NCBI GenBank assembly: GCA_002946415.1
Contig: NJPS01000015.1
Location: 62,001 to 126,000 of the forward strand
Source of the DNA: Rutstroemia sp. NJR-2017a BVV2
Lineage: Eukaryota > Ascomycota > Leotiomycetes > Helotiales > Rutstroemiaceae
Length of the DNA: 64,000 nt
Direction: 5' to 3'
Below, one piece after another: positions 55,120 to 64,000 of this stretch. Positions within the stretch are counted from its first letter, which is position 1; each line of letters starts with the position of its first letter. Position numbers and translations under genes: made by a program. The notes beneath the pieces were generated by a model, which saw only the letters and a list, made by a program, of their open reading frames with translations, was not told the origin of the DNA and did not search any database.

Positions 55120-56097
55120 GGGAGGTGAGATGCTGGGGGTTGGAAGTATGGGGTATGGATGAAATATCACTGGGAGGGTATCTATTTCATGGTGATAGCT
55201 AGTGAGTTGGAGCTTGAGAGACAGGTTTGCCATTTGCTCGGGGTATGGTATCTGCTTGTAAATTCGTTTATGAAGAGGATGTATATATATATATATGCAA
55301 AAAGGTTCATTTCATCGCAGGGGAAATATAGCTACTTTCTTGGTCGGCAAGGGTAAGGCGACCTGTGTGAGTGACCACTGACTATGTCATTTCAATGGCT
55401 ATGTGTCCTTCGTGGGATAGCAGGTCTGTACTTGTAGATAGACGATACGATAGGTTCTTCTGTATAAGTTATGCGTCTCACTCGGGGGTTCGGATGGGTT
55501 CTGTTCGTTCGTTCGCGCGCAGGAGGGTGGGTGGAGAATATGGAGAGTAAGTAGATATGGGAAGGAAGGGAAGTAGGATTGTATGGGATGGTGTGGTTGG
55601 TGTATAGCAAACAGGAAAGAAGATAGTCAGGTATAGTCTGCCTCCACGGCAGTGGCCCTCGGAGAGCCAGCTGAGCGTCATTTTATACATTGCTTTGGGT
55701 TGGTGGGTAGAAGGATGAGAGAGTATATGAAGGACAGACTTCTCGAGTATAGTAGAGTGAGTATAGTATACTATAAGTAAGCAAAATGAAGATCCTATCT
55801 CTATCCATCTATCCATCTATCTATCTACAAACTCAGGTATATTTCGCCTCTCCCTTTTGCTTATTTGTTCATTTATTATATATGCCCTTGATAATATATA
55901 GTACAGCGCGCAGCAAACGCATAAGCAAGACAAATCTCCGGCTAGATGAAGATAGATATATGCAAATAAAATACAAAGAATAAAGTACAAATCACCCCAC
56001 CCATCCTTCTCACTTATATCACACAACCTCCGCCCCAAGATCCACACCCACAACCAAGCCCAAACATAAACCCAACCACCTCCCCCCTCTGTCCCTC
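55120..56097. other. Intergenic between convergent genes, with structured element copy 2
   Basis: About 980 bp. Holds the dispersed element at 55633-55743 and a short ATCT tetranucleotide run near 55800-55825. Otherwise AT-rich, no gene seen. Confidence 0.6.
55633..55743 (-). repeat. Dispersed structured element, copy 2
   Basis: Reverse-oriented partner of 14974-15091. Positions 55633-55671 are identical over 39 bp to 15053-15091; the distal boundary at 55732-55743 reads AGAAGTCTGTCC in the element sense, again able to pair with CAGACT. It lies about 355 nt beyond the stop of the glutaminase gene (-), in sense with it, closely matching the arrangement of copy 1 behind TFIIS. Confidence 0.75.
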
Positions 56098-58405
56098 CTA
56101 CTCACTCCCCCCTCCCCCCGGCAACGCCAACAAAGCAAAATGCCCCCCCACGACCCCCCTCCCCGTAAACTTAACACTAAAATTCGCCAACCCCCCGGTA
56201 TCCGTATCGTAAAAATCCGACAACGCCCTTCCGCTCCCCGTCTCATTGATATACCGCGCCACGCCCTTAATCAGCTGTTTTTTCGTGTCCGGCTCCGCCA
56301 CCGCCGCGCACCAGATCTGCCAGTCGGATTTGGTGTATGTATTTCGGGAGTCGAGGGGTGGGCCGTAGGGATGGGTGATGGAGGGGTAGAAAGTGGATTG
56401 GAGGGTGTAGATTGAGGAGGGGATCAGAGAAAGGGAGAGGAGGTGGGAGGGATAGAGGTTGTAGAGGAGGGTGTAGGAGGGGGTGCTGGAGGACGGGTGG
56501 TAGGAGAGGGAGATGTGGGAGGGGAGGGAGGAGGTTGCGGGGACGAGAGACAGGGTCGTCCATTGCTTGATGTAAGATTCCGCAATCGAGGAGTAATTCC
56601 CCGCAGCGGTTGAATGCGAAGTCAGATTCGCGATGCGCGACATAGCGGCGATGGCGATGATAGCTTTAAGCGCGAGATTAGTCTGATTAGCGAGCGGACC
56701 CGCGAAGTCGTCTGTGCTGAACTGTGAGGCGGGGATGAGGGCCGCGGAGACGAGGTACTGCGTCCATTGGTCTAGGATGGGGTAGTGCTGGGTGAGGTAC
56801 GCGGTGTCGTTGGTGGCTTGGGCGTAGGCGAGGGTCATGATGAGCATGTTGCCGCATTCTTCGAGGGGCATGGGTTCGTCGAGGCCGTCGGGGTGCCCGG
56901 TGGCGTTGGGGTAGACACCGAGGTCGTGGATGGAGTATTTGTTGGGGTAGTGACCGGATTCTTGGTTCTCGAATAAGGGGTCGAGGGCGAGTTTGAGGAG
57001 AAGGGGGTTGGTGTAGAGGAGGAGGGGGTGCATGGGATAGAGAACGTCGACGGTTTGGATGTCGCCGTTGGAGCTGATTTCTTTCATGAAGATGTAGGGT
57101 TTGGTGTCGGTTCCGACAAGTTGGAGAGTGCCGAATGCTTGGCGGGCTGAGAGAGATGTGATGGTTAGGTAGTCTTGACTTCCGGCTGCTAGAGAGTCTT
57201 TTTCTATCTTTTTGTCGAAGATGCCGGAGAATCCCAATGCAGTGCTCCAGTCGTTGTAGAAATATGAAAGCTACACTTTGTCAGCACAAGTACATGCACA
57301 TTTAGAGCGGGTGAACCTACTGCTTCCGTCGCGCTTGAGAAGTACGAAGTCCACAAAGAGGGCAATGCCACAGTTCCATCCTTGCCCGCGAACTGAATAG
57401 CATGTTCTTGCGTCAAACCCAGAACAAATACCGTCTCTCGCGGAGATGCTGAAATCTCGCCATAGCTGACAGCGAACCCAAAGACGGGGAATTTATCTTT
57501 GATAGCTCTGAACTTGGTATCCTTCGTATTCGGTAGCGCACCGTTTTTCTCGAACACAGCACGCACTACCGTATCCTGTCCAGATTGGTAGGTAACATTC
57601 TTCGTATCCTTCGTTGCCCAATACCAATACCCCCATTCGGCTTGCTCGTTGATTTCGGTAAACGCTAGTTGCTCCTGTCGGTAGACTCTATGGTATGCGA
57701 TACTGTCGTTGGTGACGCCATAATCCCATTTCGCTACGGCGCTGCGGTTTCCAGAAACCCATTCTGTGTGAGTGGTTAGATATTACCTAAGAAAAAGGCC
57801 GAACGATTTCTCACCAGCTGATATGTCCGCATACACAGAGACATTGTGCGCTTTTCCATCGCTCGACACTACCTCTACATGCAGGTAAGACATGATTAGA
57901 GATTGCCGACGTAAATCATGAGGCGTAAGTGGCGATAAAAATGTCGCCGTCAAGTTAATCTTCCCTCCCACATCGAATATAAAGATACTCTTAGTAGAAG
58001 TATATTCAAAAGCAGTTTGCTCCGCTCCTTGAAGAAAAGCAACACCATCCGCGGCCCTCGGCCATCCCATCCAAGCCCACGCTTCACCATCTACCATGAC
58101 CAGACCCACCATCCCCAAAACGGTATCACTGTTTAGTGAGCCGTATGTCAGCGCAATGCCCAAGGAGATAATAGATAGCAGGAGAGTACTTACTACCACA
58201 GCTTGTTCCATTGCCCAACCAAGCTATTGCCCTTCGAGCTGTCACTTACGTTGTTCCCGAATTCCACCCACGAGTTCATGTATGGCGACTTCACCATCAA
58301 GGGTGCGGCGGGAGGCCGAGCTGGTGTGAATGTTCCGCCAGCATAGCTTAGATCAAGAAGTGCGGAAAGCGCACATAGGAGCGTAGATGCGGTGGGAATT
58401 TTCAT
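56098..58405 (-). CDS. gtaA: Secreted glutaminase A (GtaA family)
   Basis: Exons 58405-58194, 58128-57815, 57763-57321 and 57270-56098 (introns 65, 51 and 50 nt) give 713 residues, near the family's ~690. Hydrolyses L-glutamine to glutamate and ammonia outside the cell. Signal peptide MKIPTASTLLCALSALLDLSYA, then TFTPARPPAAPLMVKSPYMN SWV-type start of the mature enzyme. Family landmarks: PLTPHDLRRQSLIMSYLHVE, AFTEINEQAEWGYWYWATKD after joining exons, MKEISSNGDIQTVDVLYPMH, HPDGLDEPMPLEECGNMLIM and SRNTYTKSDWQIWCAAVAEP. Many N-x-S/T sites support secretion. The Ser/Tyr/Leu-rich stretch near residue 590 is CT-biased DNA, not an intron. Followed in sense by the structured element copy 2. Confidence 0.95.
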
Positions 58406-58654
58406 GGTTGCAACATTAATGAGAATTTCTGTGACCTAAACTAGGGAAAGATCTTCTGGAAACGAGAATGAATGAATAAATAATATTGGCGAAATCCGTA
58501 ATCTTTCTAGGTCAAGTAGCCCGCCACCTTTAAGGAGTGTGTGATGATGTCCCAATATCTAACCGATATACCAAAAGAGCGAAGTCATGAAGTAATAAAA
58601 AGGATAGCAAGCGCAGTGAAGAAAGCAAGAGCCACAACAGAGAGAACAGCCTCC

Positions 58655-58906
58655 CTATCCACTAACTAAAGAAAAGAGCGTGTAGTAAAAGAGAGAAGGC
58701 AGTGCAATCACCAAAACCTCCCATTCGCGATGCGGCGAAGCCGCGAAGTATAAAAAGTGCCCAAACATCCCAAGAAACAGCGTCCTTGCGCCGATCTCCC
58801 ATAAGCGTTTATGCCCAGTATAAGCAACGGCGTTAGGCTTTTTATATAGATAGATAGAACCATATGAAAAGAGCTGCCCACACAAGACCTTGGGGGCTTT
58901 CTTCAT
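58655..58906 (-). CDS. Doubtful small membrane protein
   Basis: 83 codons starting MKKAPKVLCGQLFSYGS. Two hydrophobic segments (IGARTLFLGMFGHFLYFAA and VLVIALPSLFYYTLFSLVSG). No family recognised, no splicing seen. Divergent to the ORF at 59017. Low confidence. Confidence 0.3.
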   Translation of the reverse strand: MKKAPKVLCGQLFSYGSIYLYKKPNAVAYTGHKRLWEIGARTLFLGMFGHFLYFAASPHREWEVLVIALPSLFYYTLFSLVSG

Positions 58907-59016
58907 CAGGATCGAAGATACTCAATGCCGCCCCCACTCTGGTTCTGCGGCGGCGGCTATGTTCAAACGAAGGATTTGGATCTGCGCGCTGATAGGGAAG
59001 AAAAATCGATGAAACC

Positions 59017-59325
59017 ATGGCTGATCTTACATATCAGCTCACTAGACTGAGCGGAATAATGAATGCACTGCTGGTATTCGGGACATTGCCGACGATGATA
59101 ATGACACTCGTCGCGACTGGACTCACATACGGATTGACATGTTTAGTCCACCGCACTGCGGCTCCCACGCCACCGCCAAGCCGGAGTATAAATGTCGCGC
59201 GTAGGTTGCGATGCGCTTTATTTAGATATAAAGCGCAATTGAAAGACGATGCGGAGATTATGTACATAGGTGGCCGCCTGGTGATGTCCTACTTTGGCGT
59301 ACATAACCTATTTCGGCAACCTTAG
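59017..59325 (+). CDS. Doubtful small protein with one hydrophobic region
   Basis: 102 codons; hydrophobic stretch about residues 15-45 (LLVFGTLPTMIMTLVATGLT), then a basic tail with RRLRCALFRYKAQLKDD. No family recognised. An overlapping minus-strand ORF exists (59034-59267). Confidence 0.3.
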   Translation: MADLTYQLTRLSGIMNALLVFGTLPTMIMTLVATGLTYGLTCLVHRTAAPTPPPSRSINVARRLRCALFRYKAQLKDDAEIMYIGGRLVMSYFGVHNLFRQP

Positions 59326-60009
59326 ACGTTATGCTCCCTCTCCGCCGCCTCCTCCACTTTCCGAGAAAAGTGGGATCTATCTCTCTATCACTGTGAAGAA
59401 AAAAGAAAAGAGAAGCTTAAGTTACTTAAAGCCTATTAAGGTAATCAATCACAAAGGTTTTTGATCCTATGTCACGAATGAATGAAGTTTCTTAAACGTG
59501 TGCGAGCGAGAAGGATTTGTAGAGTATTGTACTTATGCTTAACGTTGTGTAATCTTATGTTCGGCTTTTGGCCCTCTCTTTGAACAGTCTCGTTCATTCC
59601 ATTATCACAAAGGTACATATACATAGAGAGTCAGCATGCGGTTTTGTGATGATATTGTGTGTGATATTGGTATTTCAGCCGTCGACATGAAGCTTGCAGT
59701 AGTGATTGATATTCCGAAGAACCTGCGACTTATAGTACCACCATTGACTCTCACACACATACACACACGACTGGATTATCATCTGTCTGCCTTTTGAAAA
59801 GACCATAACATATCACCATCATCACATCGAATCCAGATACGTAGTATAGCTTGAAAATATTAATTCTCCTGCATCGGGACCCCAAAAGCCTCCTGCAGTA
59901 GTACGCTTGCTCGATTGACGCTGCTATTGAATCTGCATAACTGCCTGCGTAAAAGAAACAACGGATGCGGCGCCCCGTGATATCAACGAACTGACAAATA
60001 TTCATAAAC

Positions 60010-61369
60010 CTAACTGAGCAACTGCTCAATAGCGCCCTGTACACTACCCCCACTGCGTCTCAAGGCCTCGACGTTCCTATCGAAATCAAAGAACCCCATA
60101 TCGTTCAACTGTCTAAGTTGATCAGCATATCTCTCCTCAGGCGGTCGGGTATCCGCGGGTGCAGCAGCAGCCGCCGCCCCAGCTCCTCCGCCAGCTCCAC
60201 CACCGAAGCCACCTGCTCCGAACATGTCGAATCCTCCATTCTGTAGCATCTCCAACGTCTGGCGCATTTGTTCCGGCGTGGGGGCGGGCATATTGGGAAA
60301 GAGAGGATTGGCACCGGGTGCGCCGCCCAGACCAGCACCCCCAAACAGTGAAGCGAACGGATTCTGTGCATTGGGGTCGGCACCGGTTGCTGGTGATTGA
60401 CCGGCAGATGCTGGCGCTGGGGGAGTTTGCAACGGAGTGTGACCTGCGGCACCTGGCGCGCCGAATAGTTGTGCGAACGGATTGCCACCAGCTGCACCAC
60501 CCATGGCAAACGGATTAAACGGTGGTACATTTGCTCCAGTACCCGCACCCGGGGTAGTTCCCGCTGCACCCGCTGGTGTTGTGTCCGTAACACCTGGCGC
60601 AGGGAAGCCGCCGGCTCCACCACCACCAGCCATCGATCTCCGCAGCGCAGCAGCTTGTCTAATCGAATCTGGGTTTGTAAGCAAATCTCTCATCATCGGC
60701 GACTGCAGCATTTCTCGTGCGCCCGGCATATTGCGGAGTGCGGGAGTATTTTGAATCATCATATTGATAAGGTCCGGGTTGTTGAGGGCTTCGTTCATCG
60801 TCTGTCGCATGTTCGGGTCGTCCAACATCGATGCTAACATATCCTCGCTGGGAGGCGCACCCATCTGCGATACGGCTTAGTACATCATATTATAGCATTT
60901 TCATGAGGTGTTTACTTACTCCACCATCCGCACCGAACATATCCATGCCTGGAAGACCCATATGGCCTGCGTATCTGGCGCCAGTCAAACCAGCCAACGG
61001 GTTGTTCGCAGTCCCAGCAGCCATGTTTGTTGGCACACCGGCGGCAGCTCGAGGAGCCCCGGATGGAGATGCCGCAGCTGCGGGGTTTTGAGCAGCATTG
61101 CTTGGGGCGCTCTTAACCATATGTATTGTGTTGCCAGCCTTGATCTTGTATGTGCTGAGGGGTTCTTCGTTCTTCATCACCCGACCGGAATAAATCAATC
61201 GTTGGCGCTCTACCGGAATCTTCTCGTAATCGTCTCCCGCGAGTTTGTTCTTCAGATCAAGAACGGTAGCCGTCTCGGCCATGGTGATGGTGTGGTTCGC
61301 CTCACCCGAGGTCTTGACCTTGAAGGTGAGTTGAGGGTCGGTCTCGGCCGCAGTTGGTTCGTCGGACAT
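60010..61369 (-). CDS. dsk2: Ubiquilin / Dsk2-type ubiquitin receptor
   Basis: Exons 61369-60920 and 60864-60010 (55-nt intron) give 434 residues. Dsk2 shuttles ubiquitinated proteins to the proteasome. N-terminal ubiquitin-like domain at about residues 13-88 (LTFKVKTSGEANHTITMAET, KIPVERQRLIYSGRVMKNEE, AGNTIHMVKS); STI1-like motifs in the middle (NPDLINMMIQNTPALRNMPG, MRDLLTNPDSIRQAAALRRS); Gly/Ala/Pro-rich linkers with NPFAQLFG and NPFASLFG; C-terminal UBA (RYADQLRQLNDMGFFDFDRN, EALRRSGGSVQGAIEQLL). The intron sits between the linker and the first STI1 segment. Domain order and length are those of fungal Dsk2. Confidence 0.95.
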
Positions 61370-62339
61370 TGTTGGAAAACTCTGGCTGCTATCGCTAAGC
61401 TTCGTTTGATGGCTCGATGAGATGAGACTGATGGGTTGATAAAGCTGGATATTTTACAGGCGAAGGAGACGGTTTGATGAAACCGAATTGTATTTTTTGG
61501 TTGTGTTGGTGGTGGTGTTGGAAGCTGTGTTGATTAAGCAGGGACAAAATAACAAGAAAGTATTAACTTTACTGTACAGTACTGCACTATGACTATACTG
61601 GAACGAGGGGCCACCAGGCGCGGCAGCTTTAGATGACGTTCGATGATTCGAGAAGCAGAAGCATAGACAGTCGCTAAAGCGCACAAGGTTCGGATTCACG
61701 AAGCTCGCTCGGCTCGGTCCAGTCCCTGAGTACCACTCGCCGGTGAACGTAAAGAAGGCTACGGCCATGAATGGACCTCGAAAACTGAAAAGGAAAAGTA
61801 CAGAAGCAGGTAGGACTGTAAATAGTAAGACTAACCTTACGCTGTTTCCAACTTTTACTCCTCAGGTATCATGTACTGTATCATTTGTTGGCCATGTATC
61901 TCCTTTAACCTCTTTCTCGCCACCGAGTCTCAGACCTTTTACCCATATATGAGACAACTAGCTAGCACAGCTCCATTAATTCCTCTCGCACCTTGACTTG
62001 ATCGTACGACTTAGAAATATAAGTGACCGCTGGGTCTTCAATTCAAAGGAAAAGTTACAATTGATCAGCACGAAGATTTACTGAACTGCACTGCACCGCA
62101 TTACACCAGAATTACAGGCCGCTCTATTAACAACCAAGCAAAATCTCTAGTGGACCTCGGCTCGTCCGTCCCCGCCATTGCAGGAATCCGGGGATTTGGA
62201 AGTCTCTCATCACATATAAATCCAACCACCTCCTCTTCCTTCCTGTACTATTACAATTGCTTTTGAAGGGGAGTGTATCGCATATAGTGTATCGTATTGT
62301 TCCCTCAGTTCAACTTTCCCACCCACCAAACTTGCCAAA
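61370..62339. promoter_or_regulatory. Divergent intergenic region between dsk2 and the MDR gene
   Basis: 970 bp between divergent starts. A TATA-like CATATAAATC at about 62212 lies roughly 125 bp before the MDR start codon. ORFs at 61454 (-) and 61743 (+) have no domain. Confidence 0.4.
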
Positions 62340-63596
62340 ATGCGAGGAATCCAGATCAAAGAATATGTCAAGGTAAGCCAAGCAAGCTCCTTTCCATGTG
62401 CAAGCGGATCTCCCAATCTGCCACTACGAATACGCATACTAACAATGGATTTTCAATTCAGGAACCCCGAGACCTTGTTGTCTCTGACCTTCCAGATCCC
62501 ATTCCTGGCCTCGATCAATATCTGATCGAAATCCATGCCACTGCTACCAATTTCTACGATCTGCTACAAATCCGGGGGAAGTATCAGCATCAACCTCCAT
62601 TGCCTTGTAAGCCAGTCCCCGAATCTCATTTCAACACTTCACACCTGCCATCCACCTCTCTCCCCATCCCCCCAATTGAACTCTCCCCATCTCCATCTCC
62701 AGCTCACCTCCCACTCCACACCCCTTTCCTCAAACCCCACTAACTCTCCCTCCCCAGGGATATCCGGCTCCGAATTCAGCGGCACCATCGTCAGCACCCC
62801 TCGTCTCAACCCCAACCCCCGCTACAAACCCGGCGACCGCGTCTTCGGGGCCTCCCAAGGCGGCTACGCCACTCTGGTCTGCGCCCGCGAAGAGAACCTA
62901 TACCCCGTCCCCGGCAAGTGGTCCTTCTTCGAAGCCGCGGGCCTCTTCGTCACCGCGCCCACCTCCTACTCCGCGCTCGTAACCCGCGCGAACATCCAGT
63001 CCGGCGACTACGTCCTGATCCACGCTGCTGCAGGCGGCGTCGGTCTCGCCGCCGTGCAGATCGCAAAGGCGTTCGGTGCAACCGTCATCGCGACAGCGGG
63101 GACGCCGCGGAAGTTAGAAGTTGCGCGCGAGTATGGCGCTGATCACGCAATCGACTACACGGACGCGACATGGCCGGAGCAAGTCAAAAAACTCACCCCC
63201 AAATCCCGGGGTGTAGACATCGTTTTCGACCCGGTCGGTCTAATCGACAAATCGACCAAATGCATACGCTGGAATGGACGACTCCTAGTAATCGGGTTCG
63301 CGGGGGGGGATATTGAGAAAGTGGCGATGAATAAGGTTCTGCTGAAGAATATCAGTATAGTGGGGCTGCACTGGGGGGCGTATGCGACGAATGAGCCGGA
63401 GACGCTGCCGCAGGTTTGGGAGGGGATTTTTAAGTTGATTAAGGAGGGGAAGTTTAGGGGGACGGTGTACACGGATAAGGAGTTTGTGGGGTTGGAGAGT
63501 GTGCCGGGAGCGTTGGAGAGTTTGGGGGGGAGGGGCACGTGGGGGAAGGTGGTGGTTAGGGTGGAGGAGGGGAAGGGAGGGAGGAGTAAGATTTAG
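62340..63596 (+). CDS. Quinone-oxidoreductase-like MDR family protein
   Basis: Exons 62340-62372, 62462-62606 and 62758-63596 (introns 89 and 151 nt) give 338 residues. Medium-chain reductase of the zinc-free quinone oxidoreductase branch: NADPH-dependent reduction of quinones or enones. Seen: MRGIQIKEYVK joined to EPRDLVVSDLPDPIPGLDQY, ATNFYDLLQIRGKY, PPLPWISGSEFSG across exons 2/3, PGDRVFGASQGGYA, the Rossmann motif AAAGGVGLAAVQIAKAFGAT, GADHAIDYT and WNGRLLVIGFAGG. None of the Cys ligands of zinc ADHs is present. Exon 3 drifts from C-rich to G-rich towards the 3' end, as seen elsewhere in the window. Substrate unknown. Confidence 0.93.
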
Positions 63597-64000
63597 AAGG
63601 GGGGCGGGGGAAGTTGGGGAGATGCGGGCTAGGTAGATGATATGATGATTTCGGGGGACGCGGACTATGATGATTTTGGCTGGTTGATGTATGGATGTAT
63701 TTACTTGGCGGATACGGGAAATGGTGTATGTAGTGTAGAGATACATGGATATATTAGGAAGAGAAGAGAACAGTTATGGTGTCTCGTTGCGCATGGATAG
63801 ACACAATACGAGTGTTCTTCGCTCCGGGAAAGAGATTAGACAATGTCGATGGAACGAACGACGGAGGATATATATATTACTGCACGCACGCACTCCCTAG
63901 GGATGTCCTTTTTCGATTTGAGGGTAAATACATCATATACATGCCATCCATATGAATCGTACGCGTATATATACGCGCAAATCATATACACACACCATTT
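63597..64000. other. Right-edge intergenic region
   Basis: 3' flank of the MDR gene. AT-rich with TATATATAC-type runs around 63870 and 63965-63980. No gene seen. Confidence 0.5.

Larger units (their letters stand above)
58406..60009. other. Gene-poor interval between glutaminase and dsk2
   Basis: 1.6 kb. Two small doubtful ORFs are listed separately. The rest shows no coding signal. The region 59340-60009 should carry the 3' UTR of dsk2. Confidence 0.4.

Noticed and set aside
1..64000. tRNA, rRNA or CRISPR features
   Set aside because: No cloverleaf with a GTTCGA-type T arm, no rRNA-like conserved block and no regularly spaced direct repeats were seen; CRISPR is not expected in a fungal nucleus. 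A covariance-model scan would be decisive.

Overview
The window is nuclear DNA of a filamentous ascomycete (Pezizomycotina; gene content would fit a leotiomycete, but I cannot fix the genus). The evidence is many short spliceosomal introns (mostly 45-90 nt, GT..AG, CTAAC/CTAAT-like branch points), a GATA/PAS photoreceptor partner of the white collar-2 type, fungal Zn2Cys6 and C2H2 regulators, a fungal glutaminase A, and monocistronic genes on both strands. I rebuilt exon structures by hand; all spliced models described as complete are divisible by three.

Layout. 0-31 kb is mostly intact, conserved genes: a Zn2Cys6 regulator running off the left edge (-), casein kinase II alpha (-), RNase P/MRP subunit Rpp1 (+), a secreted Thr/Val/Gln-rich protein (-), a DUF1295 membrane protein (+), a GFA-domain protein (+), an SDR (-), TFIIS (+), a C2H2-ankyrin protein (-), a C2H2 protein with an internal duplication (+), RAD50 (-), WC-2 (+) and an uncharacterised membrane protein (-). 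31-52 kb is an accessory island: a frameshifted SET-like gene, an ankyrin relic, a 2208-residue hydrolase-NACHT-30 ankyrin-SPRY NLR-like protein, a Mutator-like MITE inside a minisatellite, an unknown gene divergent from an ankyrin/subtilase gene whose splice acceptor is lost, a kinase-lobe relic, a gene with two in-frame stops, and about 2.5 kb without a recognisable gene. 52-64 kb is conserved again: RidA-like (-), a TA-flanked MITE, a peroxisomal-type enoyl-CoA hydratase (+), glutaminase A (-), two doubtful small ORFs, Dsk2/ubiquilin (-) and an MDR oxidoreductase (+).

No operons or shared pathway link the housekeeping genes. The island is the unit worth attention: an NLR-like sensor, an intracellular subtilase and several decayed neighbours are the gene kinds associated with fungal non-self recognition, and the mix of intact and broken genes fits fast turnover. 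A second item is a two-copy, 39-bp-identical, structured element lying about 320-355 nt downstream of two unrelated genes, in sense with both.
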